Source: Mycolicibacterium peregrinum (GTDB taxonomy: Bacteria; Actinomycetota; Actinomycetes; Mycobacteriales; Mycobacteriaceae). From it: 64,000 nucleotides of DNA. Made by a program: the position numbers and the translations under genes. A model generated the notes under the pieces. It saw only the letters and a list, made by a program, of their open reading frames with translations. It had not been told where the DNA came from and searched no databases. Every line of letters starts with the position of its first letter. The first letter of the stretch is position 1. The DNA lies in NCBI RefSeq assembly GCF_002102345.1, contig NZ_LQPP01000037.1, positions 89,340-153,339 on the forward strand. Reading direction: 5' to 3'. This document shows, piece after piece, positions 41,171 through 49,805 of this stretch.

Positions 41171-42832
41171 TCAGGCCATCGCGGCCAACCAACCCCGGTA
41201 CTCGGTGATGTCACGTCCTTGTGTGGGAGCGGTGTGGTCACAACCGAAGCCGGTGATCCACCGGCCATCGTCGAGCTCAACCTTCCCGAGCAGCATCGGC
41301 GCGGGCAAGTCGGCCAGGAACTCACCGAGTGCAGCCGGGGACAACAGCCACTGTTCTCCGACGATCGACGCGCCACCGTCCTCAACCCGGGTCAGACCCG
41401 GCTTGGGCGGAACCGTATCGAGCGCGTAGAGACGGTAATGCGGTGCCGTGGTGATCGGTCCGGCCCAGCGCGCGCCTCGTCCGGTGAGCTGATGCTCCAA
41501 CGGCTGCCCGCGCAAATGTGCACCGAACACGGCGAGCTCCGTCAGTCGCGCTCCGCCCGACTCAGGCCAGGTCTCGGGTGACGGAACGTCGAGGAACCGG
41601 GCCGCCAAGTCGGCAATGACGCCGTCGTGGAATCCCGGTGCCAGCAGGGTGATTCCGAATTGTGCCCCATCGGCTACCGTCCCTGCGGGAACCGAGATGG
41701 CGCACATGTCGAAGAGGTTGCAGAAGTTGGTGTATCGCCCCATCCGGGAGTTCACCACAACCGGGTCCGCCGCGACCTCGTCGATCCGCGGATGCTCAGG
41801 AGCGGTCGGCACCATGAGCGCGTCGCAGCCCGCGAGCTGCGCCAGCGCTTTTCCGCGGAGTTCCTCGACCCGCCGACGGTCACGCAACAGATCGACGGCC
41901 GAATACTGCCCGGCCGCGGTGATGATCGCGGCCACGGTCGGGTCGAGCCGGGCACCGGGACTCGCAGAGCTCACGAACTCCCCTACCGCATCCCACCGTT
42001 CGGCGACGAGCGCGCCGTTATAGAGAAGCTCGGCCGCCGCGAAGAAGTCGTCCATCGGGATCGGGACGGTGTCGAATCCGGCGTCGTTCGCCAGCTCCAC
42101 TGCTGCGCCGAAAGCAGCCTGCCATTCGTCGTCGAGCCCGGCCAACGTGTCGGGTATCGCGATCCTGGGGGTCACCGGCGCGGCGAAGGGAACATCGGTC
42201 GGCCACTGCCGTTGTGGTGCAACCGCACTCATCACACCCATTGCCGACTGGGCCGTGGCGAGGTCGGCGGCGAAGATGGTCACACAGTCATAGCTCGCGC
42301 ATGCCGGGACGACACCCTCGGTGGAGACGAGGCCGACCGTGGCTTTGATTCCGACGATGCCCTGCAATCCGGCCGGAACCCGACCTGACCCCGCGGTGTC
42401 GGTGCCGATCGCGATGTCTGCGAACCCGAGCGCGACGGCCACCGCGGAACCGGAACTCGAACCGCCGGAGATGTAATCCGGCCGACGGGAATCCCGCACG
42501 GGGCCATAGGGACTGCGGGTTCCGACCAAACCCGTGGCGAACTGGTCGAGGTTGGTCTTCCCGATGACGACAGCACCGGCGGCCTTGAGAGCGGTCACCG
42601 CCGGTGCGTCGGCATCGGGAATATAGCTGAAGTCTGGGCACGCCGCAGTGGTCGGGATCCCCGCGACGTCGACGTTGTCCTTGACCGCCACCACCAGCCC
42701 GGCCAGTGGGCCGTCGGCGGCAAGCGCCGTGCGGTGATCGTTCTCCACCTCAGCCTGCGGACGTAAGTGGATGAACACCTCGTCGCGTCCACTGGCTTCT
42801 ATGTTCCGGTAGATCTCGGCGATCTTGCTCAC
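41171..42832 (-). CDS. atzF: Allophanate hydrolase (amidase-signature, AtzF-like)
   Basis: 553 residues from GTG 42832, with GGAG upstream and a GTGA overlap with the preceding stop. Amidase-signature catalytic parts: Lys in VVAVKDNVDVAG (K51), cis-Ser/Ser region SGGSSSGSAVAVALG (about 122-136) and IGTDTAGSGRVPAGL with the nucleophilic Ser. A C-terminal domain of about 130 residues (from ELAVFGAHL on) is typical of allophanate hydrolases. It converts allophanate to CO2 and ammonia, the last step of ATP-dependent urea or guanidine use. Confidence 0.9.
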   Translation of the reverse strand: MSKIAEIYRNIEASGRDEVFIHLRPQAEVENDHRTALAADGPLAGLVVAVKDNVDVAGIPTTAACPDFSYIPDADAPAVTALKAAGAVVIGKTNLDQFATGLVGTRSPYGPVRDSRRPDYISGGSSSGSAVAVALGFADIAIGTDTAGSGRVPAGLQGIVGIKATVGLVSTEGVVPACASYDCVTIFAADLATAQSAMGVMSAVAPQRQWPTDVPFAAPVTPRIAIPDTLAGLDDEWQAAFGAAVELANDAGFDTVPIPMDDFFAAAELLYNGALVAERWDAVGEFVSSASPGARLDPTVAAIITAAGQYSAVDLLRDRRRVEELRGKALAQLAGCDALMVPTAPEHPRIDEVAADPVVVNSRMGRYTNFCNLFDMCAISVPAGTVADGAQFGITLLAPGFHDGVIADLAARFLDVPSPETWPESGGARLTELAVFGAHLRGQPLEHQLTGRGARWAGPITTAPHYRLYALDTVPPKPGLTRVEDGGASIVGEQWLLSPAALGEFLADLPAPMLLGKVELDDGRWITGFGCDHTAPTQGRDITEYRGWLAAMA

Positions 42833-44823
42833 GCAGACTCCTTCCGTGCGAATTCTCCTGCCGCCGCCCAACGCTCGCGTTCCTCGGCGCGGGCCGCTTC
42901 CATCTTCGCGCGGGTTGCGGCGATGTCGTCGGCATTGGCGGCCAGGAACTGCTCGTGCTCAGCCAGCGAGAACGTTCCATCGGTGATCTCCACGTGGCCT
43001 CGCCCGGCGGCCATGTCAGCGCGTAGATCAAGCAGTTCCTCGGCGGACACCGGGTACCACTGGATCCGGTCGAAAAAGCGCAACAGCCATGGGTGTTCGG
43101 GATCGAAACCCTGAGCGACGAGCGGGTGCCGGTGGTTCCAGATCTGCGTGGTGCGGCCGACGAACTGGTACCCGCCGGGCCCCTCCATGCCGTAGATGCA
43201 CAGGTATGCTCCGCCGATGCCGACCGCGTTCTCCGGAGTCCAGGTCCGGGCCGGATTGTATTTGGTGGTCACCAGGCGGTGGCGCGGATCCAGCGGTGTG
43301 GCAACCGGAGCACCCAGATACACGTCACCGAGACCGAGCACCAGATAGTCGGCGTCATAGACGATTCGGTGCACATCGTCGACCGAGTCCAGGCCGTTCA
43401 TCCGCCGGATGAACTCGATGTTCCACGGGCACCACGGCGCATCGGCGCGCACGCCGTGCATGTAGCGTTCGATCGCTTCCCGGGTCGAGGGGTCGTCCCA
43501 GCTCAGCGGCATCCGCACGGTACGGCTGGGGACCACCAGATCGTGCGCGGCGGGAAGCGATGCCTCCAACTCGGCAAGCAACGGCACCAGCTTCGATTGC
43601 GGGAGCCGGGCCGGGTCGACCTTGACCTGCAGGGAACGGATCCCGGGCGTCAGGTCGATGAGCCCGTCGGGCCGGTGCTGCTCCAGCGCATGGTGCAGGG
43701 CGTGCGCCCGGGCCCGCAATGCCAGATCCAGCCGCATCTCGCCGTACTCGACCAGGACGTTGTCGTCCCCGATCCGGCGATAGGTGACGTTTGTAGTGCC
43801 ATCCGAAGATGTTGTACCGGCGATGATTCCGTCGTCCTCGTCGCCACCGGCGGAGAAGACCGCAGGGATCGACGCGCGGCGCGCAGGTCCGAAGGTGGCC
43901 GGCGCGGGAGCCGCCGTTGCCTTCACCGGGACGAACCGGATGGTGGCACCGGGGGCAAGTTGGCCCAACTTCCAGCGGTCGGCGGCGGTGACGGTGACCG
44001 GGCAGACGAAACCGCCGAGGCTCGGACCATCCGGGCCGAGCAGGATCGGGGTGTCCCCGGTGAAGTCGAGCGAACCCACCGAATAGGCGTTGTCGTGGAT
44101 GTTCGACGGATGCAGCCCGGCTTCCCCGCCGTCGGGACGGGCCCATTCCGGCTTCGGTCCGATCAACCGGACGCCGGTACGGTCGGAGTTGAAGTGCACC
44201 TCGTAGTCGTGGTTGAGCAGCGTGTCGATGTCATTGCGCGTGAAGAACTCCGGCGCCGAATGCGGGCCGACGGTCACCGCGATGTACCAGTGGCCGGCGA
44301 TGGCCGGTTGTTCCTCGGACAAGATGCGCCGACGCGCGCCAGCCGGCGTATCCACGGTTTCCAGCTTGTCCCCCACCGCCAGCACCCGGCCCTCGTGGCC
44401 GCCGAACCGGCCAAGGGTGAATGTCGAAGCGCTGCCCAGGTATTCATCGGCGTGCAGACCGCCGGCCATCGCGATGTAGATCCGCAGGCCCGGACCGTCG
44501 ACCATTCCCACGTCGAGAACTTGTCCGGCTTCGACGAGCACCGGCACCCACTGCGGTACCCGGGCGCCGTCGATGCTGACCGGTGCGGGTGCACCCGTCA
44601 CACACACCCAGGTATCGGTGTCGAAGCGTAGCGCCGGTCCGCCCATGGTGGCCTCCAGACCGGGGGCGCCCTCGGCGTTGCCGACTGCGATGTTGGCCAG
44701 CCGGAAGGACACATCGTCCATGGGTCCCGACGGCGGAACGCCGATCTGCCAGTACCCGCTGCGCCCCGGCCAATCCTGGATCGTGGTGGCCATGCCGGGC
44801 CGGATCACCTCGATCGCGGTCAT
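42829..44823 (-). CDS. Urea/guanidine carboxylase carboxyltransferase part (AHS2-AHS1), no biotin domains
   Basis: 664 residues from ATG 44823 (ATGA overlap with the DUF1989 gene). N-terminal half is an AHS2-type domain (PGMATTIQDWPGRSGYWQIG, GVPPSGPMDD, cited in part); the C-terminal half is AHS1-type (LIDLTPGIRSLQVKVDP, PGGYQFVGRTTQIW). Full urea or guanidine carboxylases carry a biotin carboxylase in front and a biotin-carrier domain behind; here both are missing. The protein ends EERERWAAAGEF, close to where the carrier domain would begin, and no biotinyl Met-Lys-Met site is present. A separate biotin carboxylase must supply the other half-reaction, or the function differs. Confidence 0.82.
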   Translation of the reverse strand: MTAIEVIRPGMATTIQDWPGRSGYWQIGVPPSGPMDDVSFRLANIAVGNAEGAPGLEATMGGPALRFDTDTWVCVTGAPAPVSIDGARVPQWVPVLVEAGQVLDVGMVDGPGLRIYIAMAGGLHADEYLGSASTFTLGRFGGHEGRVLAVGDKLETVDTPAGARRRILSEEQPAIAGHWYIAVTVGPHSAPEFFTRNDIDTLLNHDYEVHFNSDRTGVRLIGPKPEWARPDGGEAGLHPSNIHDNAYSVGSLDFTGDTPILLGPDGPSLGGFVCPVTVTAADRWKLGQLAPGATIRFVPVKATAAPAPATFGPARRASIPAVFSAGGDEDDGIIAGTTSSDGTTNVTYRRIGDDNVLVEYGEMRLDLALRARAHALHHALEQHRPDGLIDLTPGIRSLQVKVDPARLPQSKLVPLLAELEASLPAAHDLVVPSRTVRMPLSWDDPSTREAIERYMHGVRADAPWCPWNIEFIRRMNGLDSVDDVHRIVYDADYLVLGLGDVYLGAPVATPLDPRHRLVTTKYNPARTWTPENAVGIGGAYLCIYGMEGPGGYQFVGRTTQIWNHRHPLVAQGFDPEHPWLLRFFDRIQWYPVSAEELLDLRADMAAGRGHVEITDGTFSLAEHEQFLAANADDIAATRAKMEAARAEERERWAAAGEFARKESA

Positions 44824-45440
44824 GGGCGCGTCACCACCATGCGCACTGCTGTCGGGTCGAATCCGTTGCACGGGTTGTTGATCTGCGGGCAGTTCGACAC
44901 CAGCACCAGGGTGTCGATCTCGGCGCGCAGCGACACGGTCTTGCCCGGGGCGGACAACCCGTCGACGATGCCCAGCGAACCGTCGGGATCCACCGGGACA
45001 TTCATGAAGAAGTTGATGTTGCTGACGATGTCGGCCTTGGTCAGCCCCCACCGGGCGCCTTCGCCGACAAAGTTCTCCACGCAGGCGTGCTGGTGTTTGG
45101 TGTGATGCCCGTAGCGCAGGGTGTTGGATTCCTGCGAGCACGCTCCGCCGAGGGTGTCGTGGTTGCCGACCTCGTCGTCGACGATGGTCAGCATCGGTGC
45201 ACCGTCGCTGTCGCGCAGCACCGACCCGGTGGTCAGGAAGATGTTGCCTTGGGCCGCGATCGTGGCGGGTGCGCTGTAACGCACGGTGTGGTCGTCGGCC
45301 CCGTAGAACAGGGTGTCCACAGCCTGGTTTCCGTGCAGGTCGACGATGGTCAGCACGTCTCCGGCGCGCACGACCTTGGACCACGGAGCGCGGGGCGCGA
45401 CGATCTCGTCGACGATGGTGTGGGTGGCGGTGAGGGTCAT
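44820..45440 (-). CDS. DUF1989 protein, urea-carboxylase-associated / carboxyguanidine deiminase-like subunit
   Basis: 206 residues. DUF1989 signs: VVRAGDVLTIVDLHGNQAVD, DTLFYGADDHTVRYSA and a Cys/His-rich block GGACSQESNTLRYGHHTKHQHAC. Members encoded beside urea/guanidine carboxylases include the two subunits of carboxyguanidine deiminase, which converts carboxyguanidine to allophanate. It overlaps both neighbours (ATGA), pairing with the second DUF1989 gene. Whether the operon handles guanidine or urea is not decidable from motif reading alone. Confidence 0.85.
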   Translation of the reverse strand: MTLTATHTIVDEIVAPRAPWSKVVRAGDVLTIVDLHGNQAVDTLFYGADDHTVRYSAPATIAAQGNIFLTTGSVLRDSDGAPMLTIVDDEVGNHDTLGGACSQESNTLRYGHHTKHQHACVENFVGEGARWGLTKADIVSNINFFMNVPVDPDGSLGIVDGLSAPGKTVSLRAEIDTLVLVSNCPQINNPCNGFDPTAVRMVVTRP

Positions 45441-46264
45441 CGGGCACTCCAGACGTCTTCGGAATTCAGGTAGGCGCGTTGGTATTCGGGGTCACGGTCA
45501 GCCACGGTGGCGCCGATTTCTGCCAGGTCACCCGGTGCGGACCAGGCCAACACCTCCAGCGATCCGACGGTGAACTGCGCTGCCGGATCGAGTGGGTGGG
45601 CGGTGTTGGCGATCGCCACGATCAGTGGCAGATGGGTGATCAGTTCGACTGCACTGCCGGCGCCGGCCGAACCGGTGGACACCAACGTGCCGTCGAGATC
45701 GACCCGCACGCCGTGGAAGAACGACACGCTGGGCGCGACGTCACGGCGGGTCAGCCCGTTCTTCAGGGCGGCGAGCGCGAGCAGTTCACGCCCGGCAGGA
45801 CTGTCCGATTCCACTTCGCCCGCGCCGTACTTGGCCGTATTGCCGGTCAGGGTGCTGGTGCCGCACAGGGCGTCGTGGTGGCCGGATGTGTCCGACACCA
45901 GCGTGGCCAGCACCCGTCCCTGGTCGCTGAGCAGGGGATGACCTTCCGAAAGGTAGGCCTGCCACGGCACTTTCACGGTGTCGGCGACGTTGAGCCGCTC
46001 CCATGGTGCGTCGGCCCGCCACAGCAGCAGGTGAGCGCATGCGGTGCCGTCCAGATCGCGTAGGCGCAGCCGGGCGCCGCGGGCCAGCACCTTGCTGGTG
46101 TACCGGCCGCCGGGAACTGTTTCAGCCCAGGTCAATTGCTCGGGTGCCACGTTCTGCGGCGGTGTGGGCCACGCCGAGGCCGGCACGACCGGCATCGAAT
46201 CGGTGATTGTCCCGGCCTGAGCCCGAGCATGCTCGCGGGCTCCGGCGGTGGTCGCTGTGGTCAT
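45437..46264 (-). CDS. DUF1989 protein, second subunit
   Basis: 275 residues from ATG 46264, two bases after the permease gene; the longer frame to 46672 is antisense-like. DUF1989 motifs: VLARGARLRLRDLDGTACAH, SDTSGHHDALCGTSTLTGN and SFFHGVRVDLDGTL. It is longer than its partner through an N-terminal extension of about 60 residues. Presumed heteromer with the 206-residue protein, as for CgdA/CgdB. Confidence 0.84.
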   Translation of the reverse strand: MTTATTAGAREHARAQAGTITDSMPVVPASAWPTPPQNVAPEQLTWAETVPGGRYTSKVLARGARLRLRDLDGTACAHLLLWRADAPWERLNVADTVKVPWQAYLSEGHPLLSDQGRVLATLVSDTSGHHDALCGTSTLTGNTAKYGAGEVESDSPAGRELLALAALKNGLTRRDVAPSVSFFHGVRVDLDGTLVSTGSAGAGSAVELITHLPLIVAIANTAHPLDPAAQFTVGSLEVLAWSAPGDLAEIGATVADRDPEYQRAYLNSEDVWSAR

Positions 46265-46266
46265 CC

Positions 46267-47805
46267 TCAGGCTCCGATCGTGACGGGTTTCGGGTGGGTC
46301 TTGCCCCGCGGGAAGCACAGGGCGCCGAGGACTATCGCGGCCGCGATGCTCAGGGGTCCGGCCCACTGCAGGATCGGCATGTCCCCGGCGGGATTGAAGA
46401 TCTCGGCTCGGGGCCAGCCGAGGTTGACGATCATCACCGTGCCGTAGAGGACGGCCAGGACGTTGACCGCGATGCCGAACTTGCCGAGCGAGAACAGCGG
46501 CAAGCCTTCGGCGTCGACCTGATTGCGCTGGGCGGGCCAGCCTTTGATGCGGCGATACAGCAGCGGCGCGGTCACCATCAGGTAGGCCAGGTAGATCAGG
46601 ATGATGCAGACACTGGCCAGCGTCGCGAAGATCGCCGAGTTGCCGACGTTGACCAGCAGCACTCCGATGCACAGCAGACCGATGAGCACCGACGGCCAGA
46701 TCGGTGTGCCGGTGTGGCTGTTGACCCGGGACAGGATCGACGAGGCCGGCAGCCGCCCGTCACGGGCCATCGAGAACATCAGCCGTGAGGCGGCGGTCTG
46801 AATTGCCAAGGTACAGATGGTGATCGCGATGCAGACGTCGACCAGCAGCACCGTCCCCCACGGTGAGGACAACACGGTGTCGAGCACGTACGGGAGGCCT
46901 TCGGTCGCCAGGCGTCCGTCGGTCAGGCTGGGGGCCGCCATGAGGGCGCCCAGGATCATCAGACCACCGCCGAGTGCCGACACGGACAGCGCCATCCTGA
47001 TGGTCCGGGGTGCGACGCGCCGGGGATTGCGGGTCTCCTCGGCAAGCTCACCGGCCGAGCCGAAGCCGACCATGACGTAGGCCGCCATCAGTCCGCTCAT
47101 GATCCAGGCCCAGACGTAGCCGGGTTGTCCTCCGGCGTGCCCGGTGTCGAACACGACCTGCGGACCGCGCTGGGCATGGGTGAAGAACACCCCGATGACG
47201 GCGATGACGCCGACGATCTCGCAGATCACCCCCGCGCTGTTGACGCGCGACATCCATTTGACGCCAAGACAATTGATCGTCGTGGTGAGCACCAGCAGGA
47301 CGGTGCCGAGCAGCACGGCGTTGGCCGCCCCGCTCGGTGAGGTCAACGCCGGGTCGTCGCCGATGATCTGGAAGCCGGACCAGATCGTGGGCAGCACCAC
47401 CTGCAGCGCGATCGCCGCGGCCGAGGCGGTGACGATCTGCGCCAGGATCATGAACCAGCCGCCAAACCAGCCGATCACCTCGCCCCCCATCCGGCGGGAC
47501 CACTGATAGATGGCCCCCGAGATCGGATAGCGCGCGGCCAGCTCGGCAAAGCACAGTGCGACGAGGAACTGTCCGAGGAACACCGCGGGCCAGGTCCAGA
47601 AGAAGGCGGGACCGCCGAAGCCGAACCCGAGTCCGAACAGCTGGAAGATCGTGGTCAGGATCGACACGAACGAGAAGCCCGCGGCGAAGGATTCGAACTT
47701 GCCGAGCCGACGGTGCAACTGCTGGTCGTAACCAAATTCGGCGAGGTCGTCATGGTCGCCAAAACGGCCGGACACATCAGGTCCCGCGGTAGCGCTGCTG
47801 GTCAT
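46267..47805 (-). CDS. APC-superfamily permease of the urea/guanidine operon
   Basis: 512 residues from ATG 47805; a GTG at 47856 would add 17 residues but falls inside an AmtR-like box. About twelve hydrophobic helices, with the APC opening FESFAAGFSFVSILTTIFQL and PISGAIYQWSRRMGGEVIGW (cited in part) as in amino-acid/GABA-type permeases. First gene of a five-gene operon; it probably imports the nitrogen compound the operon degrades. Likely induced under nitrogen limitation. Confidence 0.87.
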   Translation of the reverse strand: MTSSATAGPDVSGRFGDHDDLAEFGYDQQLHRRLGKFESFAAGFSFVSILTTIFQLFGLGFGFGGPAFFWTWPAVFLGQFLVALCFAELAARYPISGAIYQWSRRMGGEVIGWFGGWFMILAQIVTASAAAIALQVVLPTIWSGFQIIGDDPALTSPSGAANAVLLGTVLLVLTTTINCLGVKWMSRVNSAGVICEIVGVIAVIGVFFTHAQRGPQVVFDTGHAGGQPGYVWAWIMSGLMAAYVMVGFGSAGELAEETRNPRRVAPRTIRMALSVSALGGGLMILGALMAAPSLTDGRLATEGLPYVLDTVLSSPWGTVLLVDVCIAITICTLAIQTAASRLMFSMARDGRLPASSILSRVNSHTGTPIWPSVLIGLLCIGVLLVNVGNSAIFATLASVCIILIYLAYLMVTAPLLYRRIKGWPAQRNQVDAEGLPLFSLGKFGIAVNVLAVLYGTVMIVNLGWPRAEIFNPAGDMPILQWAGPLSIAAAIVLGALCFPRGKTHPKPVTIGA

Positions 47806-47849
47806 AGGCGTTTCTCTCAGGCTCTGGGGCGGTGCCGCCAGCTTCTTAA

Positions 47850-47863
47850 CTGTCACTCGATAG
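47850..47863. promoter_or_regulatory. AmtR-like box CTGT-N6-ATAG
   Basis: CTGT-CACTCG-ATAG followed by ATA differs by one base in the core from the CTAT-N6-ATAG(ATA) pattern of actinobacterial AmtR sites (pattern from memory). It lies 45 bases upstream of the permease ATG. AmtR is known to control a urea-degradation cluster of this type in M. smegmatis. No amtR gene is in the window. Confidence 0.45.
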
Positions 47864-47976
47864 ATAAGCCTCTCGGCGTGACCGAGCTGTCACCCACGTG
47901 TTTCGTTCATGTAGCGAGCGGTAAGCATTGCGTTGCCGAAACCTCACCGGGCCGGTGTGCTGTCACAATCACCGAC

Positions 47977-49005
47977 ATGGCTGTGGCTGCGTTGGACGAT
48001 GCCTGCCGGCGCATTGCGGCGGCGGACAACGAGCACGACCTGGTGACAGCCGGCGCCCAGGCCCGTGACGCGGTGGTCAAGGTGATCGACGCGCGGGTCG
48101 GTGCGGCGTCGGTCGCCGCGGCGTGGTCGTCGGTCATCCGCGCGGCACTGTCCACCGCGGCGCGACTGGTCGCCCCCGGGCTCGACTGGTATGCCTCGGG
48201 CAGCGTCGGCCGCGGCGACGCACTACCCGGATCCGACCTGGAAACCCTCGTGGTCCGCGGCTCCGACGTCACGCCGGATTCCGCCCTGGCCCAGGCAGCG
48301 CACGTGCATGAACTGCTGGGTTGTTGCGGGTTCCGTGCCGACGACAACGGCGCGGTCGCCTCGCGGGTGCGGTTCAACCGCACCGCCCAGGACTGGGGAA
48401 CAGGGATCGGCGGGTGGGCCGCGGACCCGTCCGCCGATCGGGGAGTCGTGATGATCGGCCTGCTGGCCGACGCCGTCCCCGTCGGCCCAGCTGTCGGCGA
48501 CAGCACCGACCTGCGCGAACAAGCGGGGATCGCTGTACGGGCGCAACCCACGGCGCTGGCCTCAATGCTGCAGGACGCCACCTTTGCCCGCGCCTACGTC
48601 CCGTCCCGGTTGCGCACACTGACGTCCGTCGACGTCCGGGTCGACATCAAACATGCCGCCGTCGACCCGGTGGTCCGGATCGCGCGCTGGGCCGCCCTCA
48701 GCTGCGGCTCCGACGCGCTGCTCACCGCCGATCGCCTCGGCGCGGCTGCAGGTAGCCGCTACCTCGATCCCGACGACGCCAGGGCACTGGCCAAATGTCA
48801 TGCGATCGGGTCCAGCATCCGCTGGCGGGCGCGGGCCGCACGATGGGACCCCGCCGACGCCGACGACCGCATCGATGAACACGTCGAACTCTCGGGCCTG
48901 TCCCCCCAGGACCGCACCGCGCTGCGCAGCATCGGCCGCGAACTCAGCGGCGTGCGACGCAAACTCGACTATCTGGCGTCGACCTCGACGTTCTCCGCAT
49001 GGTGA
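47977..49005 (+). CDS. DUF294-type putative nucleotidyltransferase
   Basis: 342 residues from ATG 47977; the frame extends left but through the divergent promoter. Nucleotidyltransferase core YASGSVGRGDALPGSDLETL at about residues 72-91, with the GS and D-x-E metal site as in GlnD/GlnE-like DUF294 enzymes. The C-terminal half (YVPSRLRTLTSVDVRVDIKH, then a helical bundle) matches DUF294 C-terminal type. There are no CBS or cyclic-nucleotide domains. It overlaps the Fic gene by 7 bases. Probable target is a protein or metabolite to be nucleotidylated; unknown. Confidence 0.78.
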   Translation: MAVAALDDACRRIAAADNEHDLVTAGAQARDAVVKVIDARVGAASVAAAWSSVIRAALSTAARLVAPGLDWYASGSVGRGDALPGSDLETLVVRGSDVTPDSALAQAAHVHELLGCCGFRADDNGAVASRVRFNRTAQDWGTGIGGWAADPSADRGVVMIGLLADAVPVGPAVGDSTDLREQAGIAVRAQPTALASMLQDATFARAYVPSRLRTLTSVDVRVDIKHAAVDPVVRIARWAALSCGSDALLTADRLGAAAGSRYLDPDDARALAKCHAIGSSIRWRARAARWDPADADDRIDEHVELSGLSPQDRTALRSIGRELSGVRRKLDYLASTSTFSAW

Positions 49006-49805
49006 GCGACCCCGGCGGGTGCGCGCAGCACGCCCTGGCCGAGACCATCGCCGCCGAGCGCCTGGAAGGCTGGCGGCCCACACCCGAACAGATCGAATCC
49101 CTGACCGCGTTGCTCACCGGCAGAAAGACATATGGCGAGTACCTGGGGCGCCACCTCCCCCACCCGCGGCCGCCCTCGCGCCGGCGGGTCTTCGCACGGC
49201 GCCGTCCATATTTCATTCCAGGAACATCGGTGCTGCGCAACAATCTCGGCGTGCACGACGCCAGTGTCCTGACGCAGCTGGAATTCGTGGCGACCGCAGG
49301 CCGGATCCTGCAGGTGCATCTGCGTTGCCAAGACTCAGATCTGGATGTGCGATCGTTGCACCGACAGGTGTTCGGCGACGTGTACGCCTGGGCCGGCGAG
49401 CCACGAATCGTCGAACTCCGCAAGGGCGACAGCGCGTTCGGGCCGTGCTCACATATTCCGCGGGCCCTGGCCGCACTACAGGCCGAAATCGACCGACTCG
49501 CCGGCGAAGGTGCCGACATCGACGACGGTGCACTCTCCTACCGTCTGTCCCGAATCTATGCCGACTACAACCAGATTCATCCTTTTCGAGAAGGCAACGG
49601 ACGCACCGGAACCCTGCTGCTGCATCTACTCGCCCGCCGAGCCGGACGCCGGCTCGTGCTCGAGGGAATGTCCCGTTCGGAGTGGACCGACGCGTCTCGC
49701 GACTCGATGCCGTTCCGGCGGGACGGGCGAGCCGACCCTCGACCGTTCGTCGCGGTGTTTCGCGGACGCCTGCGGCCGGCGAGGATAGTGGACGCCGATG
49801 TCTGA
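48999..49805 (+). CDS. Fic-family AMP-transferase with N-terminal VbhA-like segment
   Basis: 268 residues. Complete Fic motif HPFREGNGRTG at 194-204, and the preceding fold YFIPGTSVLRNNLG, LHRQVFGDVYAWAGE. FIC enzymes transfer AMP (or another nucleotide) to proteins. Residues 8-53 (LAETIAAERLEG ... TYGEYLGRHL) look like an antitoxin VbhA-type helix; the inhibitory motif S/T-x3-E-G/N reads A-E-R-L-E-G, keeping the Glu but not Ser/Thr. Overlaps both neighbours, so the three are translated together. Could be toxin-like or regulatory. Confidence 0.88.
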   Translation: MVSDPGGCAQHALAETIAAERLEGWRPTPEQIESLTALLTGRKTYGEYLGRHLPHPRPPSRRRVFARRRPYFIPGTSVLRNNLGVHDASVLTQLEFVATAGRILQVHLRCQDSDLDVRSLHRQVFGDVYAWAGEPRIVELRKGDSAFGPCSHIPRALAALQAEIDRLAGEGADIDDGALSYRLSRIYADYNQIHPFREGNGRTGTLLLHLLARRAGRRLVLEGMSRSEWTDASRDSMPFRRDGRADPRPFVAVFRGRLRPARIVDADV

